Shown here: piece by piece, positions 7,833-15,740 of the stretch | Layout: each line of letters begins with the position of its first letter | Position numbering within the stretch: position 1 is the first letter of the stretch | Origin: Lachnospiraceae bacterium | Lineage (GTDB): Bacteria; Bacillota; Clostridia; Lachnospirales; Lachnospiraceae | Reading direction: 5' to 3' | DNA: 51,133 nucleotides | NCBI GenBank assembly: GCA_030526405.1 | Contig: JAUNCZ010000019.1 | Location: forward strand, 1 to 51,133 | Translations under genes and position numbers: made by a program | Notes under the pieces: generated by a model | What the model was told of the DNA's origin: nothing | Databases searched by the model: none | The model's input: only the letters and a program-made list of their open reading frames with translations

Positions 7833-8600
7833 ATGAATAAGATGAAAAAAAGACTGACTGGTCTCTTCCTTGCACTGGTCATGCTTACAACTATGCTTCT
7901 GGCAATTCCGGTATCTGCTATGGTGACAGAGCTGACCGACGAAGAGAAGTCTGCTCTTGCCCAGAGCGCAGAGGCGTATGTTGCCAACGTATATGTTATG
8001 GATGACGCTGCCCTTGAGGAAGTAAAATCCTATGGCAATTTCTATGAAATTATGGCAACTACATGGATGGACAACCGTGAGGAGCTGGGAGATTTCGTAG
8101 AGATTATGTCTTCATCTGTTGATTATGCAGAGGAGAATGTTTACATTACAATGATGACAAAGTTCGCAAACTACGATGCAGAGGTACTGCTGTACTTCGA
8201 TGAGACTGCATCTCAGCCAATGAACTATGTTATCAACACTCAGTACAGTCTGGGTGAGAAGATGAAACAGGCCGGAGTGAATACCATTGCAGGTATCCTG
8301 ATCGTATTTGTGATCCTTCTGTTCCTGGCATTTCTCATTTCTCTGTTTAAATTTGTTAATCCGGATGCGAGAAAGAAGAAAAATGCAGCACCAGCACCTG
8401 CAGCAGCACCTGCTCCTAAGAAAGCAGCACCTGCACCGGTGGTTGAGACTGTTGACGTTGCATCCAATGATGAAGAGATTATTGCAGTTATTGCAGCAGC
8501 CATCGCAGCTGCTGAGGCTGATGGAACCATGTCCGGAGATGGATATGTGGTTCGTTCCATCAAGCGCGTTGGAAATACTAGAGGCTGGAAAAGAGCTTAA
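7833..8600 (+). CDS. OadG-family gamma subunit of sodium-pumping decarboxylase
   Basis: The 255-residue protein starts with a clear signal or anchor segment (residues 7-29). It continues with an extracytoplasmic region of about 115 residues and one strong membrane helix (about 150-173). After that come a basic stop-transfer stretch, an Ala/Pro-rich linker and a C-terminal tail (EEIIAVIAAAIAAAEA then VVRSIKR and GW). That tail is characteristic of OadG/MmdD gamma subunits, which tether the carboxyltransferase to the membrane pump. The large extracytoplasmic domain is longer than in the roughly 80-residue Klebsiella OadG. A GAGGTGG site precedes the ATG at 7833, 14 nt after the carboxyltransferase stop, so the genes are translated from one message. 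The family call is good; the job of the outer domain is unknown. Confidence 0.8.
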   Translation: MNKMKKRLTGLFLALVMLTTMLLAIPVSAMVTELTDEEKSALAQSAEAYVANVYVMDDAALEEVKSYGNFYEIMATTWMDNREELGDFVEIMSSSVDYAEENVYITMMTKFANYDAEVLLYFDETASQPMNYVINTQYSLGEKMKQAGVNTIAGILIVFVILLFLAFLISLFKFVNPDARKKKNAAPAPAAAPAPKKAAPAPVVETVDVASNDEEIIAVIAAAIAAAEADGTMSGDGYVVRSIKRVGNTRGWKRA

Positions 8601-8614
8601 GGAGGGTTATTATT

Positions 8615-8992
8615 ATGAAAAATTATACAATTACTGTTAATGGCAATGTATATCAGGTAACTGTAGAAGAGGGAACAACAGCAGGAGCACCTGCAGCAGC
8701 ACCAGTTGCAGCACCAGCAGCAGCACCAAAAGCACCTGCAGCAGCACCAAAGGCAGCAGCACCAGCAGCTGGAGCAGGTTCTGTTGATGTAACTGCATCT
8801 GTACCAGGAAAAATCTGCAAGATCGAGGCACCTGCCGGAACAGCAGTAAAATCCGGAGATACAGTAATCGTTCTCGAGGCTATGAAAATGGAGATCCCGG
8901 TTGTTGCTCCTCAGGATGGAACAATCGCTTCTGTAAACGTTTCTGTTGGTGATGCAGTAGAGTCCGGTGATGTTCTGGCTACAATGGATTGA
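8615..8992 (+). CDS. Biotin carboxyl carrier subunit
   Basis: The 125-residue protein has a short N-terminal segment and an Ala/Pro-rich flexible linker (about 22-55). A biotinyl domain follows, with the EAMKM motif placing biotin on K91. It would shuttle carboxybiotin between the two carboxyltransferases of this operon and the OadB membrane pump. The size and linker match the separate carrier subunits of methylmalonyl-CoA decarboxylase (MmdC) and the 1.3S transcarboxylase subunit. AGGAGGG precedes the ATG at 8615, 14 nt after OadG. Only one carrier is encoded here, so both carboxyltransferases must share it or compete for it, unless another carrier exists elsewhere. No biotin carboxylase gene is present, as expected for a decarboxylase or transcarboxylase. 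Confidence 0.93.
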   Translation: MKNYTITVNGNVYQVTVEEGTTAGAPAAAPVAAPAAAPKAPAAAPKAAAPAAGAGSVDVTASVPGKICKIEAPAGTAVKSGDTVIVLEAMKMEIPVVAPQDGTIASVNVSVGDAVESGDVLATMD

Positions 8993-9026
8993 TCAGTTCT
9001 GAACATTACAAACCGGAGGTAATAAG

Positions 9027-10184
9027 ATGGCAAATATTTTAGGTATTTTATCAAATCTGGTTCATCAGACCGCGTTTTTTAACCTGACTGTGGGTAACTA
9101 CATCATGATCGTAGTTGCTCTGGTATTCCTGTATCTGGCGATTAAACACGGCTTTGAGCCGCTTCTGCTTGTTCCTATCGCGTTTGGTATGCTTCTTGTA
9201 AATATCTATCCTGATATTATCGCAAAGGGCTATACAGATGCTGCCGGAATCGAGCATGCTGGTGGACTTCTTCGTTATTTCTACCAGCTGGATGAGTGGA
9301 GTATCCTGCCTTCCCTGATCTTCATGGGTGTAGGTGCTATGACCGACTTCGGTCCTCTTATCGCAAACCCGATCAGCTTCCTTCTTGGTGCAGCTGCTCA
9401 GGTTGGTATCTACTCTGCATACTTCCTGGCAATCCTTCTGGGATTCAACGGAAAGAGTGCAGCTGCAATTTCTATCATCGGTGGTGCTGATGGTCCTACT
9501 TCCATCTTCCTTTGCGGAAAACTGGGACAGACCTCTCTGATGGGACCTATCGCTGTAGCGGCATATTCCTACATGTCACTGGTTCCGATTATTCAGCCAC
9601 CGGTAATGAAACTGCTGACCACAAAAGAAGAGCGTAGAATCAAGATGGAGCAGCTTCGTCCTGTATCCAAACTTGAGAAGATCCTCTTCCCAATCGTAAT
9701 CACTATCGTAGTATGTCTGCTTCTGCCTACCACAGCTCCGCTGGTTGGTATGCTGATGCTTGGAAACCTGTTCCGTGAGTCCGGTGTTGTAAAACAGCTG
9801 ACAGAGACAGCTTCCAATGCCCTGATGTACATCGTTGTTATTCTTCTTGGAACTTCTGTAGGTGCTACCACTTCTGCAGAGGCATTCCTGAACATTACTA
9901 CAATCAAGATCGTAGTTCTTGGTCTTGTGGCATTTATCGTTGGTACTGCAGGTGGAATCCTGCTGGGAAAAGTGATGTGCAAGCTGACCAACGGAAGAAT
10001 CAACCCGCTGATCGGTTCCGCAGGAGTTTCCGCTGTACCTATGGCGGCCCGTGTATCTCAGAAGGTTGGATCTGAGGAGGATCCTACAAACTTCCTTCTG
10101 ATGCATGCAATGGGACCGAACGTAGCCGGTGTTATCGGTACTGCAGTAGCAGCCGGAACATTCATGGCGATCTTTGGAGTATAA
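9027..10184 (+). CDS. Sodium ion-translocating decarboxylase beta subunit (OadB/MmdB/GcdB family)
   Basis: The 385-residue, strongly hydrophobic protein is the membrane pump of Na+-translocating decarboxylases. It decarboxylates carboxybiotin and exports sodium ions. The conserved IIGGADGPTSIFL segment carries the key aspartate, D155 here, which corresponds to the functional Asp of Klebsiella OadB. The second signature GSAGVSAVPMAARVSQ lies near the C-terminal third, followed by the HAMGPNVAG stretch. Length is like GcdB and MmdB. It sits between the biotin carrier and the pyruvate/oxaloacetate carboxyltransferase, 34 nt after the first and 17 nt before the second. Its presence argues that the complex is coupled to a sodium gradient, in either direction. 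Confidence 0.92.
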   Translation: MANILGILSNLVHQTAFFNLTVGNYIMIVVALVFLYLAIKHGFEPLLLVPIAFGMLLVNIYPDIIAKGYTDAAGIEHAGGLLRYFYQLDEWSILPSLIFMGVGAMTDFGPLIANPISFLLGAAAQVGIYSAYFLAILLGFNGKSAAAISIIGGADGPTSIFLCGKLGQTSLMGPIAVAAYSYMSLVPIIQPPVMKLLTTKEERRIKMEQLRPVSKLEKILFPIVITIVVCLLLPTTAPLVGMLMLGNLFRESGVVKQLTETASNALMYIVVILLGTSVGATTSAEAFLNITTIKIVVLGLVAFIVGTAGGILLGKVMCKLTNGRINPLIGSAGVSAVPMAARVSQKVGSEEDPTNFLLMHAMGPNVAGVIGTAVAAGTFMAIFGV

Positions 10185-10201
10185 TCATTTAGGAGGAACA
10201 T

Positions 10202-11614
10202 ATGGCTGAGGTTACTAAAAAACCAGTAAAGATTATGGAGACCGTGCTTCGTGATGCACATCAGTCTCTTATTGCAACTAGAATGCCAACCGAGAAAATG
10301 CTGCCGATCATCGACAAAATGGATCAGGTTGGATACCATGCAGTAGAGTGCTGGGGAGGCGCTACCTTTGATGCTTCTCTTCGTTTCCTGCATGAGGATC
10401 CATGGGAGAGACTGAGAAAACTCCGTGATGGATTCAAAAATACAAAACTGCAGATGCTGTTCCGTGGACAGAACATCCTGGGATACAGACCATACGCTGA
10501 TGATGTAGTAGAGTACTTCGTACAGAAATCCATTGCAAATGGTATCGATATCATCCGTATCTTCGATTGTATGAATGATCTGCGTAACCTGCAGACAGCA
10601 GTAAGCGCTGCAAACAAAGAGAAAGGACATGCGCAGGTAGCTCTGTCCTACACTCTGGGCGATGCTTACACACTGGAGTACTGGACCACAATGGCTAAGA
10701 GAATTGAGGAGATGGGTGCTGATTCCATCTGTATCAAGGATATGGCAGGTCTGCTTCTTCCATACAAGGCAACAGAGCTTGTAACTGCACTGAAAGAGAC
10801 TACAGATCTTCCAATTCAGCTGCATACACACTACACATCAGGTGTTGCTTCCATGACATACCTGAAAGCTGTAGAGGCTGGTGTTGATATCATCGACTGT
10901 GCTATGTCTCCATTTGCACTGGGAACTTCCCAGCCTGCAACAGAGGTTATGGTTGAGACATTCAAGGGAACTGAGTATGACACAGGCTTTGATCAGAACC
11001 TTCTGGCTGAGATCGCTGACTACTTCCGTCCATACAAGGATGAGTGCCTTGACAGCGGCCTGCTGAATCCAAAGAACCTTGGTGTTAACATCAAAACTCT
11101 TCTGTATCAGGTACCAGGTGGAATGCTTTCCAACCTTACAAGCCAGCTGAAAGAGCAGCATGCAGAGGATAAATACTACGAGGTACTGGAAGAGGTTCCA
11201 CGTGTAAGAAAAGACCTTGGAGAGTGTCCTCTGGTAACACCTTCTTCTCAGATCGTAGGTACTCAGGCTGTATTCAACGTTCTTATGGGCGAGAGATACA
11301 AAATGGTTACCAAAGAGACAAAAGACGTACTCAGTGGAAAATACGGTGCAACAGTTAAACCGTTTGATCCAGAGGTTCAGAAAAAATGCATCGGCGATGC
11401 AGAGATCATCACCTGCCGTCCAGCAGATCTGATCGAGAACGAGCTGAGCACACTGGAGTCTGAGATGGCTCAGTACAAGGAGCAGGATGAGGACGTTCTG
11501 TCCTACGCACTGTTCCCACAGGTAGCTACTGACTTCTTCAAATATCGTGACGCGCAGAAAACAAAAGTTGATGCAAAGGTTGCTGATACAGAGAACGGAG
11601 CATATCCTGTTTAA
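10202..11614 (+). CDS. Oxaloacetate decarboxylase alpha / pyruvate carboxyltransferase subunit without biotin domain
   Basis: The 470-residue protein carries the HMGL-like TIM-barrel carboxyltransferase domain of OadA, pyruvate carboxylase and the transcarboxylase 5S subunit. Metal and catalytic residues are visible: D18 in LRDAHQS, K179 in CIKDMAG, and H208/H210 in QLHTHYTSG. The protein ends after the PYC_OADA-type domain and lacks the C-terminal biotinyl domain of Klebsiella OadA. This agrees with the separate carrier at 8615. It exchanges a carboxyl group between oxaloacetate/pyruvate and carboxybiotin. AGGAGG precedes the ATG at 10202. It is the last gene of the operon; a two-hairpin terminator follows at 11638-11707. 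Confidence 0.92.
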   Translation: MAEVTKKPVKIMETVLRDAHQSLIATRMPTEKMLPIIDKMDQVGYHAVECWGGATFDASLRFLHEDPWERLRKLRDGFKNTKLQMLFRGQNILGYRPYADDVVEYFVQKSIANGIDIIRIFDCMNDLRNLQTAVSAANKEKGHAQVALSYTLGDAYTLEYWTTMAKRIEEMGADSICIKDMAGLLLPYKATELVTALKETTDLPIQLHTHYTSGVASMTYLKAVEAGVDIIDCAMSPFALGTSQPATEVMVETFKGTEYDTGFDQNLLAEIADYFRPYKDECLDSGLLNPKNLGVNIKTLLYQVPGGMLSNLTSQLKEQHAEDKYYEVLEEVPRVRKDLGECPLVTPSSQIVGTQAVFNVLMGERYKMVTKETKDVLSGKYGATVKPFDPEVQKKCIGDAEIITCRPADLIENELSTLESEMAQYKEQDEDVLSYALFPQVATDFFKYRDAQKTKVDAKVADTENGAYPV

Positions 11615-11637
11615 TTAAAATGGAATAAACAAAAGAG

Positions 11638-11707
11638 GGGGCTGTCGCACTAAGCCCCTTCCCAAATTGAGAGGTGTCTATTGTATTTAACAATGGATGC
11701 CTCTTTT
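11638..11707 (+). terminator. Duplicated two-hairpin terminator element, copy 1
   Basis: Hairpin one is GGGGCT/AGCCCC. Hairpin two is about 15 bp: AGAGG, TGTC and TATTGT pair with ACAATG, GATG and CCTCT around an ATTTA loop, then a T-run follows. Several pairs in hairpin two are G-T, so it folds only as plus-strand RNA. A close copy lies at 33262-33333 behind gltX. Confidence 0.8.
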
Positions 11708-11708
11708 C

Positions 11709-11752
11709 ATACACGAAAAGCCAGATTCCAAAGAACCTGGCTTTTCGTGTAT
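11709..11752. terminator. Bidirectional terminator between the decarboxylase operon and coaX
   Basis: A perfect 16-bp inverted repeat (11709-11724 with 11737-11752) has a 12-nt loop. Within it, AAAAGCCAG and CTGGCTTTT form an A-tract/T-tract terminator usable from either strand. It lies between convergent genes, ending 8 nt from the coaX stop. Confidence 0.85.
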
Positions 11753-11760
11753 TCATCTGT

Positions 11761-12558
11761 TTAGTTTGCGTTTTTTGCAGTATCCAGATTTTTTTCCTGG
11801 AGATACAGCTGCACCATTCCCACAAGAAGCAGATCCCTCTCCAGAAAGATCTCATGGTGGATCAGGGGGATCACGTCCACAACAGGTCCTCCGGTGGCCA
11901 CTACAGTGGCTTTCTCGTGAAGAATCTCTGTCTCAATGCGATGAATGATCTCCTCCATCATGCAGGCATGACCATACATGATTCCGCTTCGCATACATTC
12001 CACCGTATTTTTTCCCAGCATACGGGGGGGCTCGTCAAAGGTGATCTCCGGCAACTGTGCAGCCTTGGCTGTAAGTGCATTCAGAGAAGTATAGGGCCCT
12101 GGAATGATCATGTATCCGGGGATGTTACGGTCTTTGTCGATGACACAGACGGTGGTGGCTGTTCCCACATCAAAAATAATCTGGGGCAGAGGGTACATGC
12201 CCGCTGCAGCAACCGCACCGATGAGAATATCTCTTCCCATGGCGGCTGGATTGTCAATCTGAAGATTCAGATCAGTCTTGATATCTTTATCAATAATAAA
12301 GGGCTTCTGATGGCGGATGCGTTCCCAGGCTTTGCTGGTAAGCTCTGTCACAGCAGGAACAACGGAGCCGATCACAGCGTTCTCAAATGCATAGGGACGA
12401 AGTCCGTGATCCGCCAGTTTTTTCAGCATCTGATCTGCATACCACTGAACAGTCTGTGTGGCATCAGTGAGAATACGCTCTCTGAACAGAACGTGCTTCT
12501 CGTCCACAGCACCAACCACCACGTTGGTGTTGCCAATATCAATTGTAAAAAGCATCAT
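11761..12558 (-). CDS. coaX: Type III pantothenate kinase
   Basis: The 265-residue protein phosphorylates pantothenate, the first step of coenzyme A synthesis. The ASKHA-fold nucleotide motif IDIGNTN is at the N-terminus, and FDVGTATT supplies the second phosphate-binding segment. The pantothenate/metal segment usually written GADR reads GRDILIGAVAA here, keeping the aspartate but not the exact order. I chose the start at 12558 (Met-Met-Leu-Phe) because GGAG lies 10 nt upstream. A longer frame to 12648 lacks a ribosome site and family similarity. It is transcribed away from coaBC, so both CoA genes share the divergent region 12559-12799. It is the only minus-strand gene I accept in the window. 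Confidence 0.9.
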   Translation of the reverse strand: MMLFTIDIGNTNVVVGAVDEKHVLFRERILTDATQTVQWYADQMLKKLADHGLRPYAFENAVIGSVVPAVTELTSKAWERIRHQKPFIIDKDIKTDLNLQIDNPAAMGRDILIGAVAAAGMYPLPQIIFDVGTATTVCVIDKDRNIPGYMIIPGPYTSLNALTAKAAQLPEITFDEPPRMLGKNTVECMRSGIMYGHACMMEEIIHRIETEILHEKATVVATGGPVVDVIPLIHHEIFLERDLLLVGMVQLYLQEKNLDTAKNAN

Positions 12559-12627
12559 ACGCTTCAATCTCCAATCAGGATAAGGATACTTTGGGAATCC
12601 CTTTTGGAATCCTACATTAGTATAGCA

Positions 12628-12633
12628 TGTCGC
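12628..12633 (-). promoter_or_regulatory. Probable extended -10 for coaX
   Basis: On the minus strand TGC directly precedes TATACT, an extended -10 arrangement. No good -35 lies 17 bp upstream. The placement in the divergent coaX-coaBC gap supports it. Confidence 0.4.
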
Positions 12634-12700
12634 AAAAAGAAATGCCATAAAAAACCATGGGGGGAACAGAGGATTGTATGAAAAATATCAATCTAAGAAC

Positions 12701-12729
12701 TTGAGTCACAGAAAGAATTCACTTATTAT
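12701..12729 (+). promoter_or_regulatory. Probable promoter for coaBC
   Basis: TTGAGT at 12701-12706 and TATTAT at 12724-12729 are 17 bp apart. An overlapping TATAAT at 12727-12732 has 20-bp spacing. It would give a leader of about 60 nt before the ATG at 12800. Confidence 0.5.
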
Positions 12730-12799
12730 AATAAAGAATGAGAAAACAGACGGGATCAGGCAATACTGATTACCAGCGGATATAACAGGAGAGAGAGAT

Positions 12800-14011
12800 A
12801 TGTTAGCAGGAAAGACAATCATCCTTGGAGTTACAGGCGGTATTGCAGCTTATAAGGCGGCAAATCTTGCCAGTCTTCTGAAAAAACAGCATGCAGATGT
12901 ACATGTGATCATGACTGAGAATGCACAGCAGTTTATTACACCAATTACCTTTGAGACCCTTACATCCAATAAATGTCTGACAGATACCTTCGACAGGAAT
13001 TTCCAGTTTGAGGTGGAGCATGTGGAGCTGGCTAAAAAGGCCGATCTGGCCATTATCGCACCGGCAACCGCCAATGTGCTGGCCAAGGTGGCCAATGGAC
13101 TGGCGGATGACATGCTGACCACCACCATTCTGGCCTGTCAGTGTCCAAAACTGGCAGCCCCTGCCATGAACACAAGAATGTATGAGAACCCTGTGACCCA
13201 GGACAATATGGAAAAGCTGAGAAGATATGGCTGGGAGCTCATTGAGCCTGCCACAGGTCTTCTTGCCTGCGGGGATACAGGTAAGGGAAAATTCCCGGAA
13301 GAGAGAATTATTGTGGAGCATATTCTCCGTGCCATTGCCCTTCCAAAGGATCTGGCAGGAAAGAAGGTTCTTGTTACAGCGGGCCCCACCCAGGAGGCCA
13401 TCGACCCGGTACGTTACATCACCAATCATTCCACAGGAAAAATGGGTTATGCACTGGCCAGGATGGCAATGCTCCGGGGAGCAGAGGTTACTCTGGTGAC
13501 AGGACAGACTGCACTTACGCCGCCGGAGTTTGTAAAGACAGTGAAAATAAAGAGCGCAAAGGATCTCTTTGAGGCAGTTACCTCGGTGGGAGACCAGCAG
13601 GATATCATTATCAAGGCTGCTGCCGTGGCGGATTATCGTCCCACAGAGGTGGCAGATGAGAAGATCAAAAAGAAAGAGGGCGACGCAAGGATTGAGCTGG
13701 AGAGAACAGAAGATACACTGGCTTACCTGGGAGCACACAAACGTCCCGGACAGCTGCTCTGTGGCTTTGCCATGGAGACCAGCAACCTGGAGGAGTATGC
13801 AAAGGGCAAGCTGGAGAAGAAAAATCTGGATCTGATCTGTGCCAATAATCTGAAGGTGGCCGGTGCCGGCTTTGGTACAGACACCAATGTGATGACTCTG
13901 ATTTCCAGAACAGATGTGAGAAAGCTGGATCTGATGAGTAAGGAATCTGTGTCCATGCAGATTCTGGACAGACTGCTGGAAATGGAAGAGGCACAGAACT
14001 GTGAAGGTTAA
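12800..14011 (+). CDS. coaBC: Bifunctional phosphopantothenoylcysteine synthetase/decarboxylase
   Basis: The 403-residue protein carries out two steps of CoA synthesis. The N-terminal flavodoxin-like CoaC domain decarboxylates phosphopantothenoylcysteine; the C-terminal CoaB domain joins cysteine to phosphopantothenate. CoaC residues seen are H74, the PAMNTRMYENP motif with N124, and the flexible-flap cysteine C157 in LLACGDTGKGKFPE. CoaB shows VTAGPTQEAIDPVRYITNHSTGKMG and the AAAVADYRP segment. Length is typical. An AGGAGAG site precedes the ATG at 12800. Pairing with divergent coaX puts two CoA-pathway genes under one intergenic region. Confidence 0.96.
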   Translation: MLAGKTIILGVTGGIAAYKAANLASLLKKQHADVHVIMTENAQQFITPITFETLTSNKCLTDTFDRNFQFEVEHVELAKKADLAIIAPATANVLAKVANGLADDMLTTTILACQCPKLAAPAMNTRMYENPVTQDNMEKLRRYGWELIEPATGLLACGDTGKGKFPEERIIVEHILRAIALPKDLAGKKVLVTAGPTQEAIDPVRYITNHSTGKMGYALARMAMLRGAEVTLVTGQTALTPPEFVKTVKIKSAKDLFEAVTSVGDQQDIIIKAAAVADYRPTEVADEKIKKKEGDARIELERTEDTLAYLGAHKRPGQLLCGFAMETSNLEEYAKGKLEKKNLDLICANNLKVAGAGFGTDTNVMTLISRTDVRKLDLMSKESVSMQILDRLLEMEEAQNCEG

Positions 14012-14165
14012 GGTTGTCCATGAAGTTCTGTTCAGCCCTGCAGGCACTACGGCCGTGGTTGCAGACCTGATGACAAATACTCTGACAGACCAGGAGTTCC
14101 TATCGCACAGAAGAATGCTGGAAAAAAGTTTCGTTGAAAGAAAAAAACCATCTTTTCTATTATGA
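14001..14165 (+). CDS. Possible 54-residue small protein overlapping the end of coaBC
   Basis: A GTG at 14001 inside the last codons of coaBC opens a 54-codon frame ending at TGA 14163-14165. GGAAGAGG lies upstream at a plausible distance, which would allow translational coupling. The product is mixed hydrophobic then basic, with no signal peptide and no family I recognise. It may equally be chance; the frame is short and the sequence between coaBC and citrate synthase otherwise looks non-coding. I list it only so that it is not lost. Confidence 0.25.
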   Translation: MKVKVVHEVLFSPAGTTAVVADLMTNTLTDQEFLSHRRMLEKSFVERKKPSFLL

Positions 14166-14255
14166 GGATGTACTATATAATGGACTGATGTAACGTGTAA
14201 AAGCGTTGCGGGCCTGAAAATGAGGGCTGTGATCCATAGTTTAGGAGGAGTAATT

Positions 14256-15614
14256 ATGAAAGAGAGTCCAGAAACCTTAGCAAAGATCAAAAGACTGGTG
14301 AATCTCAGCAGAGAGACCACAAAATTTGATCCAAGACTCTATTATGAATATGATGTAAATCAGGGACTTCGTACTGCTTCCGGTCGTGGAGTACGTACAG
14401 GACTGACAGAGATCTCAGATGTAAAGGGCTATACCACAGATGACGGTGAGCGCCAGCATGCAGAGGGAAGCCTGTACTATCAGGGTTACAATATCAAGGA
14501 ACTGGTACACGGGCTCAGAGGAAGAAGATATGGTTTTGAGGAAATCACCTACCTGCTTCTGTTTGGAGAGCTGCCAACACAGATGCAGCTTCAGGAGTTT
14601 GTGGAGGCCATTGCCTATCTGCAGAATCTGCCTATGTCCTTCACCAGAGATGTCATTATGAAGGCACAGAGCGACAACCTTATGAACTCCCTTCAGAAAT
14701 GCGTCCTGACTCTGTATGCCTATGATGAGAATCCGGAGGATATCTCTCTGAAGAATGTGGTGAGACAGTGTCTGAATCTCATTGCCAAGCTTCCGCTTCT
14801 TACTGCATACAGCTATTTCTCTTATGGCTACTACCATAAGGGAGATAATCTCTTTTTGAGAAATCCGAAACCGGAGCTTTCCTTTGCAGAAAATGTACTG
14901 CAGATGCTGAAAACAGACGGAAGTTATACAGAGCTTGAGGCAAGAATGCTGGATCTGATGCTGATCCTTCACGCAGAGCATGGTGGCGGTACAAACTCCA
15001 CCTTTGTAACCCATGTAATCTCTTCCTCCGGTACAGATACCTATTCCTCCATCGCGGCATCCCTGGGTTCTCTGAAGGGATCCAAACACGGTGGTGTGGA
15101 TAAGAGAGCAGAGGCCATGATCAGAGATATTGTGGAGCATGTGGAGGACCTTACAGACGAGGACGAGCTGAGAATGTACGTGAGAAAGATCATGGACGGT
15201 GAGGCTGGTGACGGAACAGGAAATATCTACGGTATCGGACATGCAGTATATACTTACTCCGATCCGAGAACAGAACTGATCAAGGAGCTGCTGCCAGAGC
15301 TGGCTGCCGAGAAGGGCAAAAGCGACTGGTATGAATTTATGGTTCGTCTTGAGAAGGTAATTCTGGAGGTTATGCCAAAGAAACGAAGACTGGAGAAGCC
15401 GGTCTGTGCAACCATGGATTTCTATGCAGGTATGGTTTACAATCTTCTTGGAATCTCTTCTGAGCTGTATACACCGCTGTATGCAATGGGACGTGTGGCT
15501 GGATGGTCTGCCCACAGAGTGGAGGAACTGGTAAATTCAAGCAAGATCATTCGTCCTGCCTACAAATATGTGGGACAGCATAAAGCTTACTCAGCCATCG
15601 AACACAGAAAATAA
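14256..15614 (+). CDS. gltA: Citrate synthase
   Basis: The 452-residue enzyme condenses oxaloacetate and acetyl-CoA to citrate. Catalytic and substrate residues are visible: H242 in LHAEHGGGTN, H279 in SKHGG, H329 in GIGHAVY and D388 in TMDFYAG. The usual GHRVY is GHAVY here, a small deviation. Methylcitrate synthase cannot be excluded from motifs alone. I chose ATG 14256 since TAGGAGGAG lies just upstream; the in-frame ATG at 14220 has no such site. A TATAAT at 14176-14181 may be its -10. It consumes the same oxaloacetate handled by the upstream biotin complex. No aconitase or isocitrate dehydrogenase is nearby. Confidence 0.93.
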   Translation: MKESPETLAKIKRLVNLSRETTKFDPRLYYEYDVNQGLRTASGRGVRTGLTEISDVKGYTTDDGERQHAEGSLYYQGYNIKELVHGLRGRRYGFEEITYLLLFGELPTQMQLQEFVEAIAYLQNLPMSFTRDVIMKAQSDNLMNSLQKCVLTLYAYDENPEDISLKNVVRQCLNLIAKLPLLTAYSYFSYGYYHKGDNLFLRNPKPELSFAENVLQMLKTDGSYTELEARMLDLMLILHAEHGGGTNSTFVTHVISSSGTDTYSSIAASLGSLKGSKHGGVDKRAEAMIRDIVEHVEDLTDEDELRMYVRKIMDGEAGDGTGNIYGIGHAVYTYSDPRTELIKELLPELAAEKGKSDWYEFMVRLEKVILEVMPKKRRLEKPVCATMDFYAGMVYNLLGISSELYTPLYAMGRVAGWSAHRVEELVNSSKIIRPAYKYVGQHKAYSAIEHRK

Positions 15615-15648
15615 TGCAGGCTGTGCCTGAGGCGCACCTGAAAAGAGT

Positions 15649-15676
15649 TTGCAAGAGACTTCTGATATGTTATAAT
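15649..15676 (+). promoter_or_regulatory. Promoter for the surface-protein gene
   Basis: TTGCAA at 15649-15654 and TATAAT at 15671-15676 are 16 bp apart. A GCGGGG/CCCGC hairpin (about 15704-15724) lies in the predicted leader, just before the ribosome site. Confidence 0.65.
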
Positions 15677-15740
15677 ATTTACTTAGCTATTATTAATAAG
15701 TGCGCGGGGTATTCATATCCCGCATGAGGGAAATTCAGAT

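Noticed and set aside
6427..7875. Very long minus-strand open frame opposite the acyl-CoA carboxyltransferase gene
   Set aside because: It is a codon-bias shadow of the plus-strand gene: no ribosome site, no family features, and cysteine-rich nonsense composition. The same holds for the long minus-strand frame opposite coaBC.
8670..8790. Tandem GCA/CCA simple repeats resembling a repeat array
   Set aside because: They encode the Ala/Pro linker of the biotin carrier; no spacers as in CRISPR. The same applies to 16910-16975 in the surface protein.
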